From assembly GCF_000003605.2 (NCBI RefSeq), contig NW_003152254.1, positions 161,016 through 195,181 on the forward strand: 34,166 bases of DNA. The letters run 5' to 3'. Origin of the DNA: Saccoglossus kowalevskii. Taxonomy: Eukaryota > Hemichordata > Enteropneusta > Harrimaniidae. Position 1 is the stretch's first letter. The number at the start of each line of letters is the position of its first letter. Positions 11,963 through 23,744 of this stretch are shown piece by piece. Made by a program: the position numbers and the translations under genes. The notes below the pieces were generated by a model that saw nothing but the letters and a program-made list of their open reading frames with translations, was not told the DNA's origin and ran no database searches.

Positions 11963-14101
11963 GTAAGTAAGCTTTTAATCGATCTAATTATGATGTGAAA
12001 TAATTATTGAATAATTATATTATGAAATATTGCGTACACAATCTTATTTACATGGGTTTGAATTAGTTATGCATATCAATATTGCAAAGCGTATGCGCAT
12101 AATTCAATATTTGAATAATAATTATATAACAAATCACATTCTTGGGTTGTTGATGTGCATTTACGTTCATGTATTCGTCCCGACAGCTGCTGTACACACA
12201 ATCAATCAATCGTATTAACTTAAAGTGTGATTTGATAAGTCCAAGTTTGCTACAATAGCATATAAGGATATCGAACATCCATGGCTGGAACTTAACTTTG
12301 GATGTCAATTGGATAAGCGATCAGCTACTTTAAAATTATATCATTGTCACTCATTTAATATAAACAGTAGTATTCAAATCATAATATAATAATAAAGTGC
12401 ACATTCTCATGTGTGCGTGACAGTAGTTGATATTTGTTTTTCTTTATTAAATTAATTAAAAGACTTTCCTCTTTTACAGAGCCGTCCTCTAGATCATCAA
12501 GTGAAGAACCTAAGCAAATTTCGCAAATATCAGTCGAGGAATCTACTTTAGTAAAATCTCAAAGAGGTATGATTGTGACACACAATAAGGACACCCAAAA
12601 CGTGTCTCATATTTTACAAAACCCAAATAAACTAGTTTAATGATATTAATACTATTTTTGTTTTTGCAGCTCATATCATAGCAAAGAAGGAGGCAATGGC
12701 TAAAGCTAAACAGAAACCAATAAATAAGATCACCGTTGCAGCCACTGGCTTACCCAAAGGTAATAATACGTATCAACACCATATTTCTTTTAAACCCTTA
12801 TAAAAAGTCAATTCCATTTCTGATTAGAAACATTGGGCTTCCTTTTAACTATAATGTTCATTATACAATATTCGTAGAAATAGTATTATAAAGCGAATTA
12901 TCCACATCTTAATAATATCGGGATATGTTATCAGATCAATACCATCAGACAGTCGAGTTTCATGTCAAACTAAAGTCAAGTTTGACAATCATCTCATAAA
13001 GTGTATGTAATCCTTGTTACTCCATAAATCACTGCTCCGAAAAAGATCTTGAATTAGCGTGCAGTGAATGCGCACTTAAAATGACTATATGGACATGCGC
13101 AATTTAAATCTCTGACGTCAGAATCAACATGCAGAATAAAATTCGGCACAAAAATAAAGCCTGGTGTAATCATGGGCAAAACTATTTCCCTGAGATGGAA
13201 AGTGGAAGTAGTTGAAATTATGCAAATATGAAACACGAGATTAATATCTTCCAATAATATCTTACTTCCTACCTTATTTTATTTAGTTCTTAAGCCGACA
13301 AAGACAATAGGCAAGCGCGGATCAGACCGCGGGATGTTTGACTGGCCTCGTGGAATTACTATCGACCACCTGGGAAGATTAGCAGTGGCTGACACCGAAA
13401 ACAACCGTGTACAGATAATGCACTGGGAAGGGACATGTGATCTTCTCTTGGACTATAAAACATTCGAGAGAAAGTTCGAACCGTGGGATGTTGCAGTGTC
13501 TTCTGAAGGCTATTACTTTGTCACCGACGCCGGCAATAAACAGGTGGTGGTGTTTAGTGACGACAACGAGTTACTTGGCACCTTTCCAGATAGTGGCATC
13601 ATCGACCCTAAAGCAATCGCGCTGTCTCAGGATGGCAAATACGTATTTGTAACCGACTGGAAGGGGAATAGGCACAGTATAAAGAAATATACATCAGACG
13701 GGAAACATCTGAAGACATATTCGCCATCTGGCAGTCAACGGCTGAAGAATCCCCACTTTCTTGCAGTCAACAGTAAGGATGAAGTAATCGTGTCTGATCA
13801 GTATAATCACAGCCTTCAAGTCCTCGACGCTAATCTTGGAAACCCGCACACATATATCTGTAGAGACTTGAATGGCAAGTCGTATCTTCCTTGTGGTATT
13901 AGCGTCGACGGTGACGACAATACCTACGTCACTTCTTCTTGGAGTCATAAAATCATGTTGTACAACAGCCATTTCCTTTTTGATAATGCGTTTAGTAATC
14001 TTGTAAAGTATCCTTCGGGAATCGCTGTGAGTAAAGATAGACCTGTTAAAATAGCAGTAACTCAGTGGTATACTGATATCGTAGAAACACTCCATGAATA
14101 G
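11685..14101 (+). CDS. Death domain plus NHL-repeat propeller protein (5' incomplete, four exons)
   Basis: The exons are 11685-11962, 12480-12566, 12670-12759 and 13287-14101 (TAG stop). Every junction has AG/GT sites (for example A|GTAAGT at 11963) and the phases agree: the first exon enters in phase 2, and all later introns are phase 1. Exon 1 encodes a Death domain, exons 2 and 3 a Ser/Glu-rich then Lys-rich linker, and exon 4 six NHL blades. Family knowledge: Death domains assemble signalling complexes by homotypic contact, and NHL propellers bind protein or RNA. By inference this is a cytoplasmic adaptor or sensor. There is no RING or B-box in the visible part, so it is not a plain TRIM-NHL protein. 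The initiating exon is missing: an ATG at 11664 just upstream is out of frame and in intron-like sequence, so the true start is farther 5', possibly beyond the minisatellite. Confidence 0.88.
13287..14101 (+). CDS. NHL-repeat beta-propeller exon
   Basis: One exon carries about six blades. Blade 1 holds WPRGITIDHLGRLAVADTEN followed by NRVQIM, blade 2 has WDVAVSSEGYYFVTDAGNKQ, blade 3 AIALSQDGKYVFVTD, blade 4 LAVNSKDEVIVSDQYNHS, blade 5 GISVDGDDNTYVTSSWSHKI and blade 6 PSGIAVSKD. The spacing GIxVD-x(5)-hhVADxxNxRVQ is the canonical NHL signature. Later blades lose the Arg-Val-Gln ending, which is common at the closing blades. The stop is TAG at 14099-14101. The acceptor tatttatttag precedes 13287 with a clear pyrimidine-rich tract. 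Confidence 0.92.
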
Positions 14102-14355
14102 AAAGTCAATATAACTACAACAAACGATTACATGTATCCAAATTACTTTTAAATAGATCTTATTCTCGAATGACCGCCCATAATTTGAGGGAGAGGCACG
14201 TGACTTATTTTGGCCTATGTAGACAATGTTGTTATGGGAAATTAACTAGTCAAGATTAACTCACTTCATCTAAACATCCAAAAATTCACTACATTTGGTG
14301 AGATGGTTGCTTACTGTGACGTCAAGTAAAGTAATATCAACCAAATATAAATTGG

Positions 14356-14361
14356 AATAAA
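14356..14361 (+). terminator. Candidate polyadenylation signal of the Death-NHL gene
   Basis: An AATAAA hexamer about 255 bases after the stop codon, in T/A-rich sequence. It is the first good hexamer downstream, before the LINE remnant begins. Because the DNA is AT-rich, chance occurrence cannot be excluded. Confidence 0.45.
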
Positions 14362-14403
14362 TAAAACTATACTAATAATTTATGAGATAATAATATATGT
14401 AAC

Positions 14404-15341
14404 TCATCCAATAGCCGAGACTGAAAGTGAGTCTCTCTGTTTTCCTCTAGCACTTCTTCTTTCCATTTTCAACTGTCTCTCTCTTATTGTTCCAAAACGT
14501 TTCTTTTTTATTCCCCGCCTTAGATAGTACTTCCTCATAAGTCCAAGATATTCAAAGAATTCTTTTGTAAAACCACATATTTCCATAGTTTGTTATATTG
14601 TCCAACATCCATCGCCATAGAGTAGAGAATGTATGACAATATTTTTAATTTTGGTTTTATTTTGTGAGTATTTGAAATTCCAACTCTGTTCTTTATTTTA
14701 CTATCGATGCTTCTGTCTGATGTAATTAAACTCCCAAGGTAATTTTAAGTTCTCAACCTGTTTCATTGCTGATTCTCTGTTATTTGACAGTCTTGTATAT
14801 CTGGTTTCTTGCTTACTATGTATTCAGCCATTTTGCAATCATCTGATAACCTTCTTTGTGCATTCTCAATTATCACCATATCAAACATATTCTGTAACTG
14901 TTCTCTTTGGTCTCTTCTCATCTGCATATCTTAAATTGTTCATGTTATAGCCTCCTATCACTAGACTATTAACACCTGTAACTATATAAATTGAAAAGGT
15001 CAGGTAACAACATCCATGCTCGGTGTACTCCTCTCTTTAGTTTTCGTATTTGTTAATTGTTCATGCCTGCTGTTTGTTTCAATATAGTTGTATGTTTAAA
15101 TCTTCGTGCATATCTATGCTCGTGTTTCACTACAAAAGCTTTAGTAATCGATGAGTAAACATAAATAAATACTCTGTTTCATTTCAATAGAACTTTCACA
15201 TAATTCGTAAAAACGTGACAAGTGCATTTTTGTATGTTTCATAAATCCATACTGCTCTTTTCCTATACTTTTCTGTTCATCGCATGTCTTTTTGTTGACA
15301 TGAATCACGAGGCTTAATTGAATCAATTCTAAAGTCTTCAT
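14404..15341 (-). pseudogene. LINE reverse-transcriptase remnant
   Basis: Read on the minus strand, in the correct order for a non-LTR reverse transcriptase, there are KEQYGFMK then SIEMKQSIYLCLLIDY (15141-15341, the core before the YxKAFD region), PDLFNLYS near 15010, NNLRYAD near 14930 (from the YADD catalytic motif, second Asp lost), QVENLKL near 14750, then MWFYKRIL and ISWTYEEVL near 14540-14585, and RERQLKM near 14480. Several stops and frameshifts interrupt it, and the catalytic YADD is broken, so it is inactive. The MWFYxRxLxISW pattern is typical of C-terminal regions of animal LINE proteins; I leave the clade open. Its upstream part runs toward the assembly gap. Confidence 0.85.
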
Positions 15342-15539
15342 ATGTTGGCTGCCGTGACTTCTGCTTTTATGATCTTAACATGTACTATTTTGTTTACATA
15401 GTCGCTAATTTCTATTACGATTTTTAGAATTGTAAGTTTGTCTCACAATTCGTTCACTCTATCGTAATTTGATGTATCCTTGGAATGAACATTCTATGTT
15501 GAATTGTGAGTCGCGTTTTAATCCAAACATAACGCAACT

Positions 15540-15731
15540 NNNNNNNNNNNNNNNNNNNNNNNNNNNNNNNNNNNNNNNNNNNNNNNNNNNNNNNNNNNNN
15601 NNNNNNNNNNNNNNNNNNNNNNNNNNNNNNNNNNNNNNNNNNNNNNNNNNNNNNNNNNNNNNNNNNNNNNNNNNNNNNNNNNNNNNNNNNNNNNNNNNNN
15701 NNNNNNNNNNNNNNNNNNNNNNNNNNNNNNN
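15540..15731. other. Assembly gap (192 N)
   Basis: A run of N. It lies between the 5' side of the LINE remnant and a degenerate repeat cluster, a context where assemblers commonly fail. Any ORF drawn across it is artefactual. Confidence 1.
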
Positions 15732-15739
15732 ATTTTTGT

Positions 15740-16215
15740 TTTTAATGAAACTTAATTCATAGATTCTCCAGAATAATGCACAAAATCGATCTGATTGGTT
15801 AAATCCATGCATAATAATTACCTAATTTGCATGATAATTAGCTAATTATTAGCTGTTCCATGACTGTTACTCTGATATATAAAGAACTATTGATTGGAGT
15901 TTGATGAAACTTATATGCACTCGAACATAGTGTAGACCTGATTATTTTTTGTGTAAAAATACATGCATATTAATTACCTAACTAAGGACTCACTCAAGTA
16001 CTAACAATCAAATGACAATTAAACTTAGTACATAGATGTCATAGAAAAATCTGGAGATCTGATTAGTTTTGTGGAAAAATCCAAGTATTTTAATTACCTA
16101 ATTTGCATAATGATTACTCAATTTTAAATTGACATTACAATGACACTCCCGTAAGTTTTTTTTTAATATCCATGCATATTAATTACCTAATTTGCATAAT
16201 TAGTATATTTTTTGC
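15740..16215. repeat. Degenerate tandem repeats with ttaattacctaatttgcat core
   Basis: The motif taattacctaa(tttgcataa) with a preceding ccatgcat or ccaag block appears at about 15806, 15962, 16081 and 16170. It sits within longer similar segments that also share atgaaactta..tcatag and ctgattagtttt.tg.aaaaat. Unit spacing shrinks from about 155 to 90 bases. It abuts the gap, so the array probably continues into it. It may be an old transposon-derived tandem array. Confidence 0.65.
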
Positions 16216-16596
16216 TGTAATGATGAATATGAATTTTGAAAAAATAATTTTATTTTGAAATCGAATTAGAACCGCTGACAAGCTATTTGAACTACTAATG
16301 CCCAGAATGATTTGCTTTATTGTGACTGTTTTTTTAATGATTGTGAATGAACGCTCAATGACGTCATTTGAAACTAACGCTATTTTTGTCTTCAACCACA
16401 GTGACAACGTGTGTAACTCATCGTTGCTATTTCCAAGCATACATGAACTGAGAGACCAATATTTCAACTCTGTTTTGACCATTCGTAGGACAACTCATCG
16501 AAAGCATACAATACGAACTTATTGTTTGCTTATAAACATTTGTACCGCCCTAATCTACCAATTAAATACAATACTTGAACTGCACTTAAACAAATA

Positions 16597-16602
16597 TTTA
16601 TT
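16597..16602 (-). terminator. Candidate polyadenylation signal of PCMT1
   Basis: AATAAA on the minus strand, about 360 bases past the PCMT1 stop. It is plausible as the 3' end signal but occurs in AT-rich DNA. Confidence 0.4.
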
Positions 16603-16960
16603 TGTGATTAGCGATAACATTAAACATAATATATAAATTGTAGGTGCGTTAACATATTTCTAAAGTCTATGACTATGACTATGAATTCTGCTATGCTCTC
16701 GTCTCTGGGTCTTACAATTGGTTACCATAAGAAAAAGAGTACGCATGCATAAAATGCAAATGTCTGTCTATATTACAATTTAAACATAATTACACGTACA
16801 ATACACCCTGTCGTTGTCTAACAAATCTGAACGAGCATTATATTTTTTTTAGTACAATTATACAAATGACAAGCCTTTGAGAGTGATGAATAGCAAGATT
16901 CATATTGCGCAAAAATATTTCAGCAAACATTCCTATTATAAAACCATGGTATATAACTAA

Positions 16961-19900
16961 TCATTTCCATAAATCAGGACACTGGTTATCCACGCTAGTC
17001 AGTGATCCGTATATGACATTCATTAGCTCTGTTTTTACAAGCTTCCCATTTGGGGATTTGTCATGCCGCTGCAACACTTGTTTGCCTCCCCTGGGACCAA
17101 CGGGAAGAACTAGACGTCCGCCAGGTTTTAACTGATCAAGTAACTGAAAATGAAAAGAAATACAATAACCAATGTTTGTGCGATATACAGTTGAAACTAT
17201 TTGTCGCTCTGTATGTAATGATCATTTGATATACTCAAATTGCTGTGTGTTTGTATACTTGAACTGATGTCGGCAACCTCAGAGTTCACAAAGCACGTGC
17301 CCAATATAGAGTGCAAGCTATAATGCGGCCAATCAAGGCGAAATTTCGGCGTCTATTTCGTAGAAGTATAAATAAACTCAATTATTTCATTTTTGTTTTA
17401 GGAATGAGTATAAACAAACTCAATTATTTCAACTATTTCTTAGGAATGAGTATAAACATAATCAATTATGCGTGTACTTACAGCCTGGGGAACTACGTCA
17501 GGTGCTGCTCCGACATGTATTGCATCATACGGACCTTCTTCAGCGTATCCGTCTCTGCCTTCACCATCTGGAAATATGCAACACTATGTATGAGTTATAT
17601 CATACAGAAATCGTTCTACGCATAAACCTATTATAATATATTACACACTAGCAGAGCAATCGATGAAATAGACGAGCCATTGAACATACATTGTTATGAA
17701 TAAACATTCAAATACAGAATTCACAGATTCGGGCAGACGAAATAAAATCAATTAAGCACACAAACAGGCAGATAAATAAATATACTTATTAGTATCACTC
17801 TTCCCGACGTCAACAGATCATAATGTTGTTTCTTCACATTCTTCACCGATGATTCCACTAATTCTTGTATATGATCAATACCCACAGCTTTACCACTCTC
17901 TCCGCACTATTATGTTGCAAATACATTTATGATAAGCACGATAAATAAATACTATAGTATTATGTGTAATCGGCGACAGCATGACGAAAATATGTACCAG
18001 CATGTTTCATTGGCCTGTCTAAACTAGTGCAATACATGCTCTTCAGTCTCCTTCGATGTATATATATTGACAATATGTCTTAATCTATCATTTATTGTTA
18101 TAAGAATAATTACATGAAATGTAAGAACTACTTATACGCCCATGAATCTAAATATTGTAATTTAGAGTTAATTACGTACCATGAGAGCCATACACACTGT
18201 AAGGTAACCAGTACCAGATCCAACATCTAAAGCTCGACTGCCTTCCTGTAACTTGTCTGATAGTAATTCCAGAGCATGGGCATGCTGTGTAAAGAGCGCA
18301 AATGGGTAAAGCATGTGAAGTAACTGGTATTATGTGCGAAGAAACACATATAAAGAAACTTGTGTTTTGTTTTTACCAGACATTACTACTATGATGTACG
18401 CCATGTAGACTTGACTACCACCCCTCCTTACGTAAACATTGCATTTAGTTGTAGTCTTTGTGAACGTAGATTGTGCTTTTGTTGTTGTCGATCTATTCCA
18501 CAAACAAGCACAGACTGACATATTCACAGTGTTTTACGCATTACGAATTTAAACAAATTTTCAGAAGTTTTCAGCAATGTTATGATCATGTCCTACGAAA
18601 TTATCTAGACGACATGGGAAAAAAAATCCATAGCCGTGAGAAAATATATTTAATCGTTTGTATGCTTGTGACGTCCGAAAACATACTATCGGGCCCAATG
18701 AGCTCGTTTAATTAGTGTCTTCTATGAGCGACGAAAAAGTTTTTTTTCTATTTTTTTCGGTAAAATGGCTGAAATTGAAAACTGTTCTTAGTAACATCGT
18801 GTCTTTTCAATGGTAATGGGTGACCATTATAAACAATACAACTACGATACACTATTATAAGTCACGCAAATAATATATACGTACCATGTGTGGAGCGCTT
18901 ATTGTTGTTGAATAACCTATAAATGAGAGAACAAGATAGATGTAAGGGTCAAAAACGCAAATGGCTGCAGAAATATTTCAGAGAGCGAGAAAGTAATGTT
19001 TATTTTAAATTGTTTTTCAAATATTCTCTATGTAATCATTTGGAATAATGAACTCAACGATGAGAGATATTGAAGCACTGTTTGTGGGAAAATTCTACGA
19101 GGCGGCCGTTTGTGTTTAAAGTCTTTCATCTATATCGAATATGCTCGAACGATTGGTTTCGAACTAAAGTTCGTTATATACATACCAACGCTCTGAGGTG
19201 CATCCGTGCACGGGTTGCTCTTTGTGAAATCTCCTCTTTCAACTGCCATCATGGCGTCATAAATACGATCAGTTTTTATACTGCCAGTGTCTAAGGGAAT
19301 CGCAAAAACACGACAAATGAGTAAACTTATATTGCGTTGCAGATCATATACCAGTATATAAGTTATGTGAAGAAGCCTTGTTCTTGTAAACAATGTATTT
19401 AAACGAAAACGTACATCTTATATTTATTTTGAACACGACGTGTGAGATATTTGTTTTTGAAAATAGCGGCTAACGTTCATGACTATTTTATTTTTCATTT
19501 TCTGAATTTAAATCAAATTATTCCAAAGAATATTGTAAGTTACAGAATAAAATTACGTTTAGACGTTTGGGAAATATGATAAATAGAAACATGTTATCTT
19601 TAAGAAATCATCGACTTGGCTGTACTGTTTTCGATTCAACTTAGCGGTTCGCGGATTACAGCATATTACGATAAACGATATTTGGGAGACGCTGCGTTTG
19701 GTTGGGCGCATGCACAAACCACTCTATATAAGTGTGGCATACAGGTGCACTTCGCTGGTTCCTGGCATCTCTTGCGAACGGTAAGTTGGACGCAGGTAAC
19801 TAGTAATCGATATATTGTTTCACTGGGCCGGGATTCCGACCCAAGGGTACGTAACTAAGTGACGTAATTTGAAAACATTCTTGTATTTGTTTTCCGTAAA

Positions 19901-22059
19901 GAAAAGTTCTCATTACGCCATGTCTATACAGTTTGCCTGCTTATACTTCATATTTGAGATAGTTCTAGCATTTCTCGCTGTTTCTGTGCAACGGGAAAGT
20001 GATAGACGAATCAGAATGCTGGACCCATTACTAGTTACAGGTCTCATATGACAGTTGCGCCATGACACTTGAGGCGGGAACCAGCCAACAGTTGCACTTT
20101 CGTATTGGATTACTGGTTACAACATCTGAAAAATGTCGAAAACGCAAACGGGGTGGATCTAGCTGTGGGTCCATATCTCTTCTTGTGTTGGTCTTTAGTT
20201 TTCATGATGCTATTTTAGTCATTCCGGGTACATTTGGTGTCATTAAATTTGTTATTTTTAGAAATTATGGTTTTTATCGACACAGATGAGGTAAGGTTCA
20301 TCCCAGGGACTTGCGCCAAATGGCGTCGCAAATAAAATTCGATGAAAGTACACCATTTTCATATAGAACACACCATATTCGACAGTATGTTTATTAAACA
20401 CCCGCTAGTGCAAAAACTGTGTCAACAATCATCTGTTTGGAGTTGTTTTTAAGGGATTTATCTCACTAAACATTACGTAACTCTAGTAACAGCCATTTTG
20501 TTGAGGTCGAACGAGTACAAAATTACGAGGCTTAATGACGTCAATGTATTCGAACTTTCCTGGGAAAGTGGAACGGCTAAAACGCCAGGAAATAGTCGTC
20601 TGCTACTATTAGCATTTTGCTAATGACTTTGTGGTATTTACAACTGCTGTATATTTTCTTTGCATCCTACATGCAGACATTTAATTGTCTATTTCTTTCA
20701 AAAAACTGTGGGCAGAATATGCATGCATTCTGACTTAGACGACGACGGTAGTTCGTTTACGGGATCCGGAGTTATTGAGAATACCTTCTCCATTGACTTC
20801 ATCTTGTCATCTTGCCTTTGTTCGACCTGAAGAATATGGCTGCCATCGGAGTTACGTGTTGTTCGGAGCACTTAATCTCGAGATAAGAACATCAACCTAA
20901 TGATATTTGTCACTGTTTTCCTTTTGGTTAGAGTTTAATAAATATATTATCGACCAAGCAAGGAGATTCCCATGTCAAAAGAAGCAGCGTAAATCTCAAA
21001 CGGTCTGACAAGAGTCCGTATTTGATGAAAACACCGTCAGGTATCACGTCACGTTATTTATTGAGGCGACTTGAAATTAAATACATGCGAACTGCGATCG
21101 TGTCGATAATAATGTGATAATATAGGACGTTACGTCGACTGACTTGCCAGCATTCTTGAAATGTCTCGATCACGAACTGTCTGTGTGTTTTGATTATTTG
21201 TCTCCTCTTATAGAGATAAAAAAAGACGAATGAAGACACAGTCAGATGGCGCATAAGTGATAATAAAATAAATGCAATATTTACTATATGGGGCCGCCAT
21301 CTTGATTACGGCATGAAACTAAATAAAGAGATAAATTGTGAAACACATTTTTTAGATTCCTACAAATCAGGAAAAAATACCAATCTTTCACAGTCAATTT
21401 GTATCGCATATCTAGTTATACAGATACAAACTGTCCTGACATAGCGTTATTGTTAGCTAAAAAAGATGGGCACGTTTCTATGGTTTGACCTGACCTGTTT
21501 GTCTGGTACTAGTTTGCGCTTGTCTGACATTTGGTCGGTGTTCAAAGTTCAAAGTCCGTGTTTACAACATTGTCAAACGCCTCACAGTATATTATATGAG
21601 TTATCAGTTTTACGTGTTATAGTAACGGTTTGTTAAATCTAAACAAACTGACCTGTTTATTTTAAGATACCTGTCTACGTGATATAAGGTGCAACTAATC
21701 AATACTTTACTCCCTTCCGATCCTAGCTCTTGACGGCCACGTGATGGGGCAGTGGAATGTGTACGTGCTTCTGATTTCCACCTTATTTAAAAAAAAACAC
21801 GAAACTACATTTCTCACAAACACAACTTTTTGATATGTATTCGGATAAAATATCAGATTTCTTTTTCAAAGCTAAAAAAACACGCTTTATAGTTATGTTC
21901 ACTCGAACTAAGCTGAAACGCATGTGGTCATTTGTACAGAAAAGTGCAATGCACCATAGATACGCAACCCAATATGTAAATTAATATAACAAACAGCCGG
22001 AACTCACCACGAAGATGGTTGATTAATTCCTTGTGATTTGCTCCACTGAATCGTGCCAT
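16961..22059 (-). CDS. PCMT1: Protein-L-isoaspartate (D-aspartate) O-methyltransferase, seven exons, complete
   Basis: Coding exons on the minus strand are 22059-22008, 19290-19186, 18916-18885, 18284-18180, 17906-17786, 17567-17482 and 17143-16961. They total 684 bases and encode 227 residues plus TGA, the usual PCMT1 length. All introns are GT-AG and phases match. The enzyme uses S-adenosylmethionine to methylate L-isoaspartyl and D-aspartyl residues in damaged cytosolic proteins, initiating repair. Visible motifs are TISAPHM (residues 57-63, active-site region), AdoMet motif I LDVGSGTG (82-89), GIDH (107-110), YDAIHVGAA (152-160) and [12 protein letters not shown] near 172-183. The start [17 protein letters not shown] matches the family N-terminus, with a purine at -3 and G at +4. 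The C-terminus ends in LWK, without an RDEL-like tail. One difference is GPRGG where vertebrates have GPAGG, by my recollection of the family. No inactivating change was seen. Confidence 0.97.
19725..19732 (+). promoter_or_regulatory. TATA-box-like element followed by a 5' splice site
   Basis: A TATATAAG lies in a relatively GC-rich patch within the first PCMT1 intron, opposite strand. A strong donor G|GTAAGT follows at 19781, about 50 bases downstream, so a short noncoding first exon could start near 19755. This may be the promoter of an antisense transcript or a relic of a transposon promoter. No downstream coding exon was identified. Confidence 0.25.
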
Positions 22060-23534
22060 CGCTTAACACTGTGCTTCTGTGAACTTTGAACCAAGCAAGT
22101 GATGGGCAAGTCGAATCGGTTACATACGGGGCGTGTAAGATTGCTTAGCAACACTGCAATAAAGTTACATTTATTGTTTTCCTCAGCAAACACCACACGA
22201 TTTTTGACCTATGGAATTTCTCTTGTAATACTCTTACATGTATGTCAGGATAAAACTGAATCTACATATTGTTTTTCTATGTTTGCGGTCGAAGTTGTAT
22301 GCAATGAATTCTTATGCAAATTTTGTCAATTAGAGAAACGAATTTCATGAACGAATTGTTATGCAAATTGAGTTTGAGAAGTGTGGCAAATCGACGACTG
22401 ACTTCTGGCATGGTACAGCATAGGTTCTGATGAGAGTTTAAACCTGAGTTAATGTGATTGTCTTTGCCGCGTGCAACAAGTAAGAACTGAAATGTCGTCC
22501 ACGTGAACAGGTGTATTGAGGTACGTTGCTAAACTTACTGAACTTTCACTACGTGAATATTGTGTATTCGGAGTTCGCAATAACGGTGGTTCGTTAGGTT
22601 TTACCGCGCCTGTTTACAATAATTTAATAGAAACCGGGCTTGAATAATTACGTTTGCGTGGGACTGTTACAGACACTGTTACTCACTGTCTACCTGAAAT
22701 GTGTGTTATCCATAAAAGCAAGACATGCGCTAACAGATGACTGAACTCTGAATTTATAGATCTTGATGCAATCAAGTGTCTGTCTGATGCATGTCTCTTT
22801 GTTCTGCAAAACAATTTTCGCGAATTTAGTATTTGTAATGTAATCATGTAATCATTTGTATATAAAAAAAGGAAAATATTATTCTATATACTAAACACAA
22901 ATTATTGTAAACGTTCATATAAACGACGAAAGACATTCTACTTTGTTAAAAACAAAACAGTATGTTTGAATTACTTAATTAAATATTTGGTATGGAGAGA
23001 TAACTTGAATATGTTAAAATCACTTTATAATTTACGATGACAGAATAAGGATAGAACCCCACTTAATAATCTAGACAAAATGACTAATGGCGTTAGAGCT
23101 AGAGTATTCAATACTGTTGAATTATATTGCCACAAATCCTACTAGTACAACTACATTTTGTTTTGCTAGTAAACACAGCTACTTAAGAATGAGGCCTTTC
23201 CGCTGAGAATATTGTGAAGTCACCATTGTGCAATAGGTTGAAGGAAGATGCATTGAATCGATTGCTGACCATTGTTATATACATGACGCCATTTATTGAG
23301 TTCAATGATGAGAAACGAAGTATTGGGGTAGCGTTAAAACAAGTAAAATGGCATCTTAATCATGAACATTTTATACAACTGATAGATGTTAATATGAATA
23401 ATATGAACATTGTTTCAGCACTTTCAATCTGAAATCTAACCCAAAAACCACTTCCAACATATTTATAAAAGTTAGATAAAAATACAACAATATATTTAAC
23501 CAAACTTGTTAAATTTGTTAATAAAGTTAATAAG
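22060..23534. other. PCMT1 upstream flank, no gene seen
   Basis: It should contain the PCMT1 5' untranslated region and promoter (minus strand, just above 22059). No clear TATA box or CpG-rich island was found. A small duplicated block with cttatgcaaatt occurs near 22310 and 22360. Otherwise AT-rich. Confidence 0.35.
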
Positions 23535-23675
23535 TAAAACACAGCTTGGTAAATTCGTTGAGTAAATTTCTGAAAGTTAATAATAGTAATTCACAGCTTT
23601 GATAAATTCGGTGAATAAATGTCTGAATGCATGAACACAACTTGGTAATTTCGTTGAAAAATTCAATTTTAAACT
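23535..23675. repeat. Short degenerate tandem repeat, about 45-55 bp unit
   Basis: Three units begin with cacagcttggtaaattcg (about 23540), cacagctttgataaattcg (about 23592) and acacaacttggtaatttcg (about 23634), each followed by ttga.taaat and tctgaa-like sequence. A more diverged fourth unit may precede them near 23500. It lies just beyond the stop of the minus-strand terminal exon, so it may be in its 3' untranslated region. Confidence 0.6.
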
Positions 23676-23744
23676 GAATAATTACAAAAATATGTTACTT
23701 TGTCACACTGTTATGATTTTCCTCAATTTTTACAAAATTATTTG

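Noticed and set aside
13694-14095. 133-codon minus-strand ORF
   Set aside because: It is the antisense shadow of the NHL exon, whose plus-strand reading has clear family motifs.
15459-15812. ORFs spanning 15459-15812 on both strands
   Set aside because: They consist largely of N from the assembly gap.
16298-16636. 112-codon plus-strand ORF downstream of PCMT1
   Set aside because: It lies mostly in the likely PCMT1 3' flank, shows no family motif, and its composition is that of AT-rich noncoding DNA.
20062-20289. 75-codon ORF with a basic segment in PCMT1 intron 1
   Set aside because: No splice context or family resemblance, and it lies inside an intron of a confidently modelled gene.
21288-21303. 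YY1-like gccgccatcttg motifs here, near 6838 and near 460
   Set aside because: Short motifs that recur by chance; no other promoter evidence accompanies them.
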